Of a DNA stretch of 45,433 nt, positions 18,072 to 25,973 are shown piece by piece. This DNA comes from a virus. The notes beneath the pieces were generated by a model. That model did not search any database, was not told where the DNA came from, and saw only the letters and a program-made list of their open reading frames with translations. Where the stretch lies: IMG/VR virus record IMGVR_UViG_3300045885_000402, positions 1-45,433 of that record. One strand, 5' to 3'. The position numbers and the translations under genes were made by a program. Every line of letters begins with the position of its first letter. Within the stretch, counting starts at the first letter, position 1.

Positions 18072-19895
18072 ATGCCGGCGACCGCGCTCGTCCGCACTGG
18101 GGCTCGATCGCACCCGTCCGGGCTGACGCGGCGCGCGCGCTTCGAGCAACTCAAGCAGGCGCTGCTGACCGAGCGGTCGTCGTTCGATGCCCACTGGCGC
18201 GAGCTCGGCGAGTATTTCTTGCCGCGCCGCACGCGGTTCTTCGTGCAGGACCGGAACAAGGGCGATCGCCGGTCGCAGAAGATCATCGACAGCGGCCCCC
18301 GCTTCGCGGCGCGCACGCTGGCCTCGGGGCTGCACGCGGGGCTGACCTCGCCGGCGCGGCCGTGGATGAAGCTCGAGACGCCGGACCAGGACCTCAACAC
18401 CTACACGCCCGTCAAGGAGTGGCTGCACGTCGTCACGCAGCGCATGCTCGCGCTCTTCGAAAAGAGCAACCTCTACAACGTGCTGCCGGTCAGCTACGGC
18501 GACATGGGCGTGTTCGGGACCGCGGCCATGTCGGAGCTCGAGGACTTCGACAGCCTGGCGCGCTTCTACAGCTACCCGATCGGGTCGTACGTCGTGGGGC
18601 TCGACCACCGCGGCATGCCGTCGACGTTCATTCGGGAGTATCAGCTCACGGTCGAGCAGTGCGTCGAGGCGTTCGGCGTCGTGGGGAGTGACCCGCGGGA
18701 CGTCGACTGGGCGACGCTCTCGACGCAGATCCGTGACGCGTGGCACCGGGGCGACTACCAGGCGCCGGTCGACATCACCTGGATTGTGACGAAGAACACC
18801 GACGCGTATGCGCCGGGGCGGCTCGAGGCGCGCTATCGCTACCCCTTCCGGTCGTGTCACTACGAGAGCGGCCGCGGCGACGCGGATTTCCGCGACGGGT
18901 ATGGCCTGCTGCGCGAGAGCGGGTTCCGGCAGTTCCCGATCCTGGTGCCGCGCTGGGACGTGACGGGGGAGGACACCTACGGCGTCGACTCGCCGGGCAT
19001 CACGACGCTCGGCGACACGAAGCAGCTGCAGGAGCAGCAGCGCGTCAAGGCGAAGGCGATTGCGAAGGCCGTCGACCCGCCGCTCAAGGGCCCGCACGAG
19101 CTCCGCACGCAGAAGGTGTCCCTCACGCCGGGGACCATCACCTACCTCGAGGACCCGCGCGTCGGCGGGCCCGAGCGCGGGCTGTCCCCGATTCACGAAG
19201 TGCGGCTCGAGGGCCTCGCGTTCCTGATTCAGGACATGAATGAAACGCGGCAGCGGGTGTCGCGCGGGTTCTACGAGGACCTGTTCCTCATGCTCGCGAT
19301 GTCGCCCTACGGGCAGCGGGGCGGCGCGCCGATTACCGCACGCGAGGTGCAGGAGCGGCACGAGGAGAAGCTGCTGGCGCTGGGCCCGGTGCTCGAGCGG
19401 CTGAACGACGAGCTCCTCGACCCGCTGATCGAGCGCACGTTCGGCATCATGCTCGCGGTCGGTGGGGTGCCGCCGCCGCCGCCGGAGCTCGAGGGCATGG
19501 ACCTGCGCGTCGAGTACGTGTCGATCCTGGCGCAGGCGCAGAAGCTCGTGGGCGTGAGTGGGCACGACCGCTTCATCCAGACCGCCATGGCGATGGCGCA
19601 GGTGTGGCCCGACGTGCGGCACAAGGTGCATGCCTTCCGCACGGTCGACGACTACGCGCAGATGCTCGGCGTCGACCCGCACGTCGTGCGCGAGGACGAC
19701 GAGGCCGAGGCCCTCGCGGCCGCCGAGCAGCAGGCGGCGCAGCAGGCGCAGCAAGCCGAGACCTTCGCGAAGATGGCGCAGGGGTCCGCGGCGCTCGGGC
19801 AGACGCCGGTCAACGGCGGGACGTCGACGGCGCTCGACCAACTGACCTCGATGACGACGCCGGGCGCGTTGCCGGGTGGGGGCGGGGCCGTATGA
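18072..19895 (+). CDS. Portal (head-tail connector) protein
   Basis: 607 residues, the length of T7 gp8-type connectors. FEQLKQALLTERSSFDAHWRELGEYFLPRR is the typical start, followed by RSQKIIDSGPRFAARTLASGLHAGLTSP, FGTAAMSELED and the fibre-free barrel C-terminus. It forms the dodecameric portal through which TerL packages DNA and on which the tail is built. The C-terminal 60 residues are Gln/Ala-rich (EQQAAQQAQQAETF), probably the crown or disordered. It is coupled to the next gene by ATGA. Confidence 0.9.
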   Translation: MPATALVRTGARSHPSGLTRRARFEQLKQALLTERSSFDAHWRELGEYFLPRRTRFFVQDRNKGDRRSQKIIDSGPRFAARTLASGLHAGLTSPARPWMKLETPDQDLNTYTPVKEWLHVVTQRMLALFEKSNLYNVLPVSYGDMGVFGTAAMSELEDFDSLARFYSYPIGSYVVGLDHRGMPSTFIREYQLTVEQCVEAFGVVGSDPRDVDWATLSTQIRDAWHRGDYQAPVDITWIVTKNTDAYAPGRLEARYRYPFRSCHYESGRGDADFRDGYGLLRESGFRQFPILVPRWDVTGEDTYGVDSPGITTLGDTKQLQEQQRVKAKAIAKAVDPPLKGPHELRTQKVSLTPGTITYLEDPRVGGPERGLSPIHEVRLEGLAFLIQDMNETRQRVSRGFYEDLFLMLAMSPYGQRGGAPITAREVQERHEEKLLALGPVLERLNDELLDPLIERTFGIMLAVGGVPPPPPELEGMDLRVEYVSILAQAQKLVGVSGHDRFIQTAMAMAQVWPDVRHKVHAFRTVDDYAQMLGVDPHVVREDDEAEALAAAEQQAAQQAQQAETFAKMAQGSAALGQTPVNGGTSTALDQLTSMTTPGALPGGGGAV

Positions 19896-20128
19896 GCATC
19901 CGCCACCGGCCGCCGGCGGGCCGGTCGCTCCGCATGGTGTCCCCGCTGACGCGGCTTGGGTTCCCCACGGACATCTTCGTCGCGCTGCGCGATGCCGGGT
20001 CGCTCTCGCCGGAAGACGTCGCGGGCCTGGGCTACTGGGCGCCGGTCACCGACGGCCTGGTGCCGCCGGAGCTCCTCTACGACAGCAACGGCGAGATTGT
20101 CATGGGCTTCGTGACACCGCCCTTCTAG
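19892..20128 (+). CDS. Small protein after portal
   Basis: 78 residues from the ATGA overlap with portal. MVSPLTRLGFPTDIFVALRD, AGSLSPEDVAGLGYWAPVT and LYDSNGEIVMGFVTPPF suggest a small folded virion accessory. Not recognised. It precedes the appendage-type genes. Confidence 0.5.
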   Translation: MSIRHRPPAGRSLRMVSPLTRLGFPTDIFVALRDAGSLSPEDVAGLGYWAPVTDGLVPPELLYDSNGEIVMGFVTPPF

Positions 20129-20132
20129 CGCC

Positions 20133-21086
20133 ATGCCGACCGTTCCGGACATTCATCGGCGGGGCACGCGTGCGGCGCAGGGGGCGGCGACGGCGCTCAC
20201 GATCGGCACGCTGTGGTTCGTGACCGACGAGGGCGTCACGGAACGGTGGGCCGGCAGCAGCTGGGAAAGCTGGAGCGGCCTGGCCGCGCATGCGGCTGAC
20301 CACGCGGCAGGCGGCAGCGACCCGCTGAAGCTCGATGACCTCGCCGCGCCCGATGACACCACGGACCTCAATGCGAGTGCGGCCGGGCACGGGCTGTTGC
20401 CGAAGCTCTCGGGCGTGGCGACGGAATTTCTCAGTGGCACGGGCGTGTTCGCGGCGCTCCCGGCGAGTGCGCCCGCCGCGCATGCGGCGTCGCACGCGGC
20501 CGCCGGGGCCGACCCGGTCGCGGTCACCGGCCTCGGCGGGTTCCCCGGTGGCACGGCCACGTTCCTGCGCGGCGACGCCACGTTCGCGACCCCGGCGGCC
20601 GCAGCGCCCGCCGCGCATGCGGCGTCGCATCACACGGGCGGCAGCGACCCGCTGACGACGCTCGATGCGGCGGTGCTCACGACGGGCACCGTGCCCGCGG
20701 CGCGCCTGCCCCCGCGTGTCGGCAGTGTCGGCCTGGTGATTGACGGTGGCGCGAGCGCGATCACGACGGGCGTCAAGGGGTTCCTCGAAGTGCCGTTCGC
20801 CGCGGTCATCACCGCGGTGACGCTGCTCTCGGCCGATGCCGCGGTGACGGCAGGCTCCATCGTGATCGACATCTGGAAGGCGCCGTATGCGAGCTATCCG
20901 CCCACGGTGGCGAACACGATCACCGCGAGCGCGAAACCGACCCTGAGCAGCGCGACGAAGAGCCGCGACACGACGCTCACGGGGTGGACGACCGCCGTGG
21001 CGGCCGGGGACATTCTGGGGTTCAAGGTCGACAGCGTCGCCACCCTCACGCGCGTCACGCTCGCGCTCACCCTGCAGGCGAGTTGA
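20133..21086 (+). CDS. Tail fibre or decoration protein with AAHAxSH repeats
   Basis: 317 residues. Three copies of a repeat AAHA(A/S)(D/S)H-x-x-GGSDPL (around residues 50-65, 110-125 and 160-175) are typical of phage fibre or head-appendage stalks, which trimerise. FLRGDATFATP is another common fibre motif. The C-terminal ~110 residues form a beta-rich head (VGSVGLVIDGGASAITTG, then IVIDIWKAPYAS), a likely receptor- or capsid-binding part. Location between portal and capsid suggests head decoration, but host attachment cannot be excluded. Confidence 0.65.
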   Translation: MPTVPDIHRRGTRAAQGAATALTIGTLWFVTDEGVTERWAGSSWESWSGLAAHAADHAAGGSDPLKLDDLAAPDDTTDLNASAAGHGLLPKLSGVATEFLSGTGVFAALPASAPAAHAASHAAAGADPVAVTGLGGFPGGTATFLRGDATFATPAAAAPAAHAASHHTGGSDPLTTLDAAVLTTGTVPAARLPPRVGSVGLVIDGGASAITTGVKGFLEVPFAAVITAVTLLSADAAVTAGSIVIDIWKAPYASYPPTVANTITASAKPTLSSATKSRDTTLTGWTTAVAAGDILGFKVDSVATLTRVTLALTLQAS

Positions 21087-21089
21087 CCC

Positions 21090-22178
21090 ATGGCCCTGCT
21101 CTTCATGGACAGCTTCGATCACTACGCGACCGCCGACCTGCTGGAGAAGTGGACCCAGTCGTTCGCGACGACGAGCGTCTTCGTGACCATCCACGCGACC
21201 GCGGGGCGGCGGGGATCCGGCGCGTTGCGGACCCAGTGCAGCAGTGGGTCCGGCCAGCAGATGTGCCTGTCGAAGACCCTCAGCCCGGTCGATGCCACCA
21301 CCTGCATCGCGGGCGTCGCCCTCTCGGTGCCGCCCGCGCTCGTTGGCACGGCGGGCTACCAGGTCCTCTCGGTGCGGCAGAACGCGACGTGCATGGTGTA
21401 CGTGCGGCTCAACCAGGACTACACGCTCTCGGTGCTGCGGGGCGCGCACGGGAGCGGCGTGGTCCTCGGCACGACGACGGCCGTGCTCGCCGCGGGGACG
21501 TTTGTCTACGTCGAACTGAAGGTCGTGCTGCACGACACCGCGGGCACCGTCGACCTGCGCCTCAATAACGTCTCGGTCTTGAGCCTCACCAGCCAGGACA
21601 CCGTGCCGACGAGCGCCACCGCGGCGTGGAACATCGTCGCGCTCGGGATGCAGGAGAACATCACCAGTTCGATCACCAGCAGTGGCGGGGCGTTGACGCA
21701 CTTCGACGACGTCTACGTCTGTGACGGCAGCGGCGCGGCCCCCTGGAACAGTTTCCTCGGGGACGTGCGCGTCGATCCGCGCTATCCCACCGGGGCGGGC
21801 GCGACCACCGGCTGGACGCCGTCGGCGGGCGCGAACTGGGCCGCCCTCGACGAGACGGCCCCGAACGACGACAGCGACTACGCGAGCGCGGCCGCGGCGG
21901 CGCTGACCGACACCTTCGTCGTGCAGGACGCGCCCGTCGTGGGCGCGACGATCCTCGGCGTGCAGCACTGCCTCGCCCTGCGGAAGACCGACGCGGGGAT
22001 CTGCACGGTCTCGCCCGTGGTCCGGCACAGCAGCGTCGACTATGCCGGGGCCGCGCTGTCGCCCGGCACCACCTACAGCTACGGCCTGCAGGTCGCGCAG
22101 GTCAATCCCGGCACGAGCGCGGCGTGGACCGAGGCGGGCTTCAACGCCGCCGAGTTTGGCTACACGCGGGTGACCTAA
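21090..22178 (+). CDS. Beta-rich virion structural protein
   Basis: 362 residues. FMDSFDHYATADLLEKWTQSF is a recurrent opening of phage structural proteins with a concanavalin-like jelly-roll (strands through YQVLSVRQNATCMVYVRLN and VYVELKVVLHDTAGTVDLRL). The C-terminal 140 residues form a second beta domain (WNSFLGDVRVDPRYPTGAG). Such domains bind sugars or decorate the shell. No enzymatic residues stand out. Confidence 0.65.
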   Translation: MALLFMDSFDHYATADLLEKWTQSFATTSVFVTIHATAGRRGSGALRTQCSSGSGQQMCLSKTLSPVDATTCIAGVALSVPPALVGTAGYQVLSVRQNATCMVYVRLNQDYTLSVLRGAHGSGVVLGTTTAVLAAGTFVYVELKVVLHDTAGTVDLRLNNVSVLSLTSQDTVPTSATAAWNIVALGMQENITSSITSSGGALTHFDDVYVCDGSGAAPWNSFLGDVRVDPRYPTGAGATTGWTPSAGANWAALDETAPNDDSDYASAAAAALTDTFVVQDAPVVGATILGVQHCLALRKTDAGICTVSPVVRHSSVDYAGAALSPGTTYSYGLQVAQVNPGTSAAWTEAGFNAAEFGYTRVT

Positions 22179-22181
22179 CCG

Positions 22182-22976
22182 ATGGCCGACGCACGCGTCA
22201 CCCAGGTCGCCGTCGAAACGCTCACACTACCCCTGCCGGACGCGCGCGTCACGCAGACCGCGTTTGAACTGCTCACCCAGATCCCCGCGCCGTCGGCGCC
22301 GACGATCACGCTCGTCGCCGAGGTCCACACGGGCCGCGCGACGACCTCGACGAACGGCGGCACCAGTGCGGCGATTGATACGACCGGCGCCACGCTCATC
22401 GTGATCAGCGTGTCGTGGGCGTCGAATCCGATCACGCTCAGTGACTCGAAGGGCAACACCTGGACGGCGCTCACGCAGCGCACGTTCAGTTTTGACCGGC
22501 ACCAACTGTTCTACCGCCTGACGCCGACCGTCGGCGCGGGGCACACCTTCTCGGTGACGGGGACGTCGATTGTGGCGGGCTGGCACGTCTACGCCTTTGC
22601 GGGGGTGGCGAGCTATCAGACCGAGAGCGGCGCCAGCGCGGGCTCCGGCAATAGCCTCGCCTGCGGCGCCGTGACCCCGACGCTGAACGGCGCGCTGCTC
22701 GTGACGGGCCTCTGCTCCGCGCCGACGGCGGCGGAAACGGATGCCGCGGGCCCTGAGGGGACCTGGGTCCGCACGCAGATCAGTTACGTCGCGAGCAATC
22801 AGATTCAAGCCAGTGCCGCCTACAGCTTCCAAGGGGTCGCCGCGGCGATCAATCCGACGTGGACGATGTCGGGCACGCCCGCGAACGTCTGTGTCGGCGC
22901 GGCCGTCTTCCTCCCGTCGGCCGTCACGCCCGCGGCGGCCGAACAGGTCCAGACGTTTGTCGTGCTGCCGGTGTAG
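22182..22976 (+). CDS. Virion surface protein with ARVTQ repeats
   Basis: 264 residues. Two ARVTQ(V/T)A units at the N-terminus (DARVTQVAVETLTL and DARVTQTAFELLTQ) are found in many phage structural proteins as short strands that anchor to a neighbouring subunit. The rest is a beta-sandwich with Thr/Ser-rich loops (TLIVISVSWASNPITLSDSK). Likely a decoration or appendage protein. Gene starts 3 bp after its neighbour. Confidence 0.6.
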   Translation: MADARVTQVAVETLTLPLPDARVTQTAFELLTQIPAPSAPTITLVAEVHTGRATTSTNGGTSAAIDTTGATLIVISVSWASNPITLSDSKGNTWTALTQRTFSFDRHQLFYRLTPTVGAGHTFSVTGTSIVAGWHVYAFAGVASYQTESGASAGSGNSLACGAVTPTLNGALLVTGLCSAPTAAETDAAGPEGTWVRTQISYVASNQIQASAAYSFQGVAAAINPTWTMSGTPANVCVGAAVFLPSAVTPAAAEQVQTFVVLPV

Positions 22977-22978
22977 CG

Positions 22979-23386
22979 ATGATTGCGCGCGACTTCCGCC
23001 TTGCTCTCGACCTCGACGACGACCGCCAGGCGCGGTGGCTCGCCGAGAAGACCGCGGCGCGTGACCGGCGCGCGCGCGAGCTCTGGCACGCGGTGCTCAA
23101 GACCGCGGTCGGCCGCGAGTTCATCAGCGACGTGCTGTTGACCGCGCTCCGCTACCAGCAGCGCCTGGGCGACGGCACGCGCGAGGAGCTCTACTGCGAG
23201 GTGGCGCTCCATAACCTCGCGAGCGCGTGGATGCGGGACTACATCAAGGAGCACCGCGAGTACTACACACAGATGGAGCAGGAAGTGCGCGGGCGCGAGG
23301 CGCAGGACCGGCGGGAGCTCGAGGCGGCGCGCCGCCTGTGGACGCGGGCCGATGACACTGGGAGTACCAACGATGACGACGAATGA
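22979..23386 (+). CDS. Bbp19-like small head-region protein
   Basis: 135 residues. AVLKTAVGREFISDVLLTAL, then REELYCEVALHNLASAWMRDY and the final acidic tail, resemble the Bbp19 family encoded next to scaffold and capsid in Bordetella phage BPP-1 relatives. All helical. Its exact part in head assembly is not known. It overlaps the scaffold gene by 14 bp. Confidence 0.65.
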   Translation: MIARDFRLALDLDDDRQARWLAEKTAARDRRARELWHAVLKTAVGREFISDVLLTALRYQQRLGDGTREELYCEVALHNLASAWMRDYIKEHREYYTQMEQEVRGREAQDRRELEAARRLWTRADDTGSTNDDDE

Positions 23387-24068
23387 CGCAGCGAGCCAGG
23401 ACGGCGGGACCGGGACTGGCCAGGCGGCGACCGACGCGCAGCAGGGCGCGTCAGCGACGACGAGCGACACGACCCCCGCAGCCCCCGCCGACGCGTCGAC
23501 GACGACGCCCGCGGACGGCACGGCGGCCGGGACCGCTCCGGCGCAGGGGACGCAGACAACGAGCGACGGCCAGACAGCCGGCGCCGACAGCACCGCCCCC
23601 GAGACGTTCGAGTTAGTGCTGCCGGAGCAAACGACGCTCGACCAGACCGACGTCGACGCCCTCGTGACGAAGGCGAAGGCGAAGGGTTGGACGACGGCGC
23701 AGGCGCAAGTGGCGCTCGACGAGTGGCATGCCGAGCTCGCCGAGCAACGCCGCACCCTCCGCACTGAACTTGAAGCCGACCCCGTGTATGGCGGGGCGAA
23801 CCTCGAGGCGTCGCAAGTCTACGCCCGGCGCGCGCTCGACTTTGCGCTGCCGGCGACGACGCCGCTGGGGCAACGCTTCCGCGCGATGCTCAACAAGAGT
23901 GGGGAGGGTGACAGCTTGCTGTTCGTCGCCGCCTTCGCCCCGCTCGGGAAGGCGATGAGCGAAGACACCGGCCACGCGCACGGCAACCAGAGCCGCGTCA
24001 GCCAGGCGACCAGGCGGTCGCCGGCGGACGTCCTGTTTGGCGATGCGCAGGGGGTGGTGAAGCCGTAA
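23373..24068 (+). CDS. Scaffold-like capsid assembly protein
   Basis: 231 residues from ATG 23373 (GGGAG nearby); ATG 23352 is an alternative. Residues 1-75 are a disordered Ala/Thr/Asp-rich region, followed by FELVLPEQTTLDQTD and a helical middle (AQVALDEWHAELAEQRRTL). Position just before the major capsid, acidic disordered start and helical core are typical of scaffolds in T7-like and BPP-1-like phages. It would be lost from the mature head. Confidence 0.65.
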   Translation: MTTNDAASQDGGTGTGQAATDAQQGASATTSDTTPAAPADASTTTPADGTAAGTAPAQGTQTTSDGQTAGADSTAPETFELVLPEQTTLDQTDVDALVTKAKAKGWTTAQAQVALDEWHAELAEQRRTLRTELEADPVYGGANLEASQVYARRALDFALPATTPLGQRFRAMLNKSGEGDSLLFVAAFAPLGKAMSEDTGHAHGNQSRVSQATRRSPADVLFGDAQGVVKP

Positions 24069-24101
24069 CCGGCCGCGCTCCTCGCCAGAGAGGGATGACC
24101 A

Positions 24102-25103
24102 ATGGCGTTACTCGCTGCCCAGAACCCGACCCTGCTCGACTTGCAAATGGCGCTCGATCCGGACGACAAGATCGCCGCCATCATCGAGATTCTCAACCAG
24201 CAGAACGAGATTCTCGACGACTGGGTCATGCTCGAGGGGAACCTCCTCACCGGGCATCAGACGACCGTCCGCACCGGGATTCCGAACCCGACGTGGCGGA
24301 AGATTTACGGCGGCGTCCAGCCGACCAAGAGCACCAACGTGAAGATCGTCGACACCTGCGGCATGCTCGAGAACTATGCCGAGGTGGACAAGGCGCTCGC
24401 CGATCTGAACGGCAACACCGCCGCGTTCCGGCTCTCGGAGAACCGGCCGATTCTCGAGGGCTTCAACCAGGAAATTGCCAGCACGCTCTTCTACGGCAAT
24501 GAGGATACGGAGCCGGAAGCCTTCACGGGCCTGGCGCCGCGCTTCAACACCACCGTCGCCGTCGAGAACGGCCAGAACATCATCAAGGCCGGCGGCACGG
24601 GCGGCGACAACACGTCGATCTGGCTCGTCGTCTGGGGCGACTCCACCGTCCACGGCATCTATCCCAAGGGGAGCAAGGCCGGCTTCCAGATGAACGACAA
24701 GGGGCAGGTCACGATCGAGAACGTCGACGGCGCCGGCGGGCGCATGGAAGCCTATCGGACGCACTACCGCTGGGACGTCGGGCTCACGGTGCGCGATTGG
24801 CGCTACGTCGTCCGCATCGCGAACATCGACCTGAGCGACCTGGTCAAAACGGGCGCGACGGGCGCCGACATCATCGATCTGATGACGCAGGCGCTCGAGC
24901 TCGTGCAGTCGCTGACCGTCGGGCGCCCGGCCTTCTACTGCAACCGCAGCATCAAGAGCATGCTCCGGCGGCAGATCGTCAACAAGGTCGGCAATGCGAC
25001 GCTGACCATGGACACCGTCGCGGGCAAGCATGTGATGACGTTTGACGGCGTCCCGGTGCGGCGCTGCGATGCGCTGCTCAACAACGAGGCGCTCGTCCCG
25101 TAA
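24102..25103 (+). CDS. Major capsid protein
   Basis: 333 residues, consistent with BPP-1-like capsid proteins. MALLAAQNPTLLDLQMAL, ILEGNLLTGHQTT-type MLEGNLLTGHQTTVRTGIP, FNQEIASTLFYGNE and WRYVVRIANIDLSDL match an HK97-fold coat of the Bbp17-like type. GAGAGGGAT supplies a ribosome site. The following gene encodes the matching cement protein. It makes the icosahedral shell. Confidence 0.88.
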   Translation: MALLAAQNPTLLDLQMALDPDDKIAAIIEILNQQNEILDDWVMLEGNLLTGHQTTVRTGIPNPTWRKIYGGVQPTKSTNVKIVDTCGMLENYAEVDKALADLNGNTAAFRLSENRPILEGFNQEIASTLFYGNEDTEPEAFTGLAPRFNTTVAVENGQNIIKAGGTGGDNTSIWLVVWGDSTVHGIYPKGSKAGFQMNDKGQVTIENVDGAGGRMEAYRTHYRWDVGLTVRDWRYVVRIANIDLSDLVKTGATGADIIDLMTQALELVQSLTVGRPAFYCNRSIKSMLRRQIVNKVGNATLTMDTVAGKHVMTFDGVPVRRCDALLNNEALVP

Positions 25104-25144
25104 GGGCGTCGAGTCTCAGGCCCCACACAGAAAGGATTGGCACC

Positions 25145-25588
25145 ATGATTCTCGACGAACGCACGGAATTTGCCGACGCCACGGCCCTGGCCCTCTCGAC
25201 GGGCCGCGGCAACGTGGGCGACGTGATCCCGCTCTCGCAGGCACGCAACGTCGGCTCGCCACCGCGGCCGCTCTACCTCGTGGTCCAGGTGACCACCGCG
25301 ATCACGGGGCCGACGAGCGTGGCCTTCGAGCTCGTGAGCGATGCGGTGAACCCGCCGGCCACCGATGGTTCGGCGACGGTGCATCTCGCCACCAAGTCGA
25401 TCCCGGTGGCGAGCCTCACGGCGAACGCGGTCCTGGCGGTGCTGCCCTTGCCGGGCGAGCCGCCGGCCTACGAGCCCTATCTCGGGCTCCAGCAGAACGT
25501 CACCGGCAGCGCCGTCGGCGCCGGCGCGGTGAACGCGTTCCTCGTGCATGACCCGAAGCAGTGGAAGGCGTACGCGGACGCCATCTGA
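25145..25588 (+). CDS. Bbp16-like capsid cement protein
   Basis: 147 residues. MILDERTEFADATAL, then GNVGDVIPLSQAR and PLYLVVQVTTAI and VAFELVSDA, follow the Bbp16 cement pattern of BPP-1 relatives, a jelly-roll that caps the capsid two-fold sites. Good ribosome site AGAAAGGA. It lies directly after the capsid gene as in relatives. Confidence 0.8.
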   Translation: MILDERTEFADATALALSTGRGNVGDVIPLSQARNVGSPPRPLYLVVQVTTAITGPTSVAFELVSDAVNPPATDGSATVHLATKSIPVASLTANAVLAVLPLPGEPPAYEPYLGLQQNVTGSAVGAGAVNAFLVHDPKQWKAYADAI

Positions 25589-25655
25589 CCGTCAACGCAC
25601 CACCCAGCGGAGGCGCGGGCCCGGGTCCGCGCCTCCCGATGAAAGGACGCCCCCG

Positions 25656-25934
25656 ATGGCGACGCCCCCTGATGAGACCCCCGTCCGCGTGCGTGCGAAG
25701 TTCATGGGCTTCTATGGCGGCTCGCGCGTGCGGCCCGGCCAGACGTTCACCGTGAAGCGGTCCGAGCTCGCCAAGTGGATGGAGCCCGTCACCCCGGACG
25801 CGCCGGACGAGCTCGCGGCGGCGCGCGAGGCGTCCCCGACGCAGCGGGGCCCGGGGGGCACGCTGCCGAAGGCGCGCCAGCACCGTCCGCCGCCCGGCGG
25901 GCGCCAGGGGCTCGAGCCCGACAGCGGGATTTAG
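25656..25934 (+). CDS. Small virion protein between capsid and tail genes
   Basis: 92 residues from ATG 25656 (AAAGGA upstream). PVRVRAKFMGFYGGSRVRPGQTFTVK is a compact SH3-like strand set, and WMEPVTPDAPDEL leads into a disordered Pro/Arg-rich tail. Similar small SH3-like proteins sit here in many short-tailed phages. Function unproven, possibly head-tail joining. Confidence 0.6.
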   Translation: MATPPDETPVRVRAKFMGFYGGSRVRPGQTFTVKRSELAKWMEPVTPDAPDELAAAREASPTQRGPGGTLPKARQHRPPPGGRQGLEPDSGI

Positions 25935-25973
25935 GGGTTCCCTCGTTCACGCACGCGATCAAGGCGCAGGCCG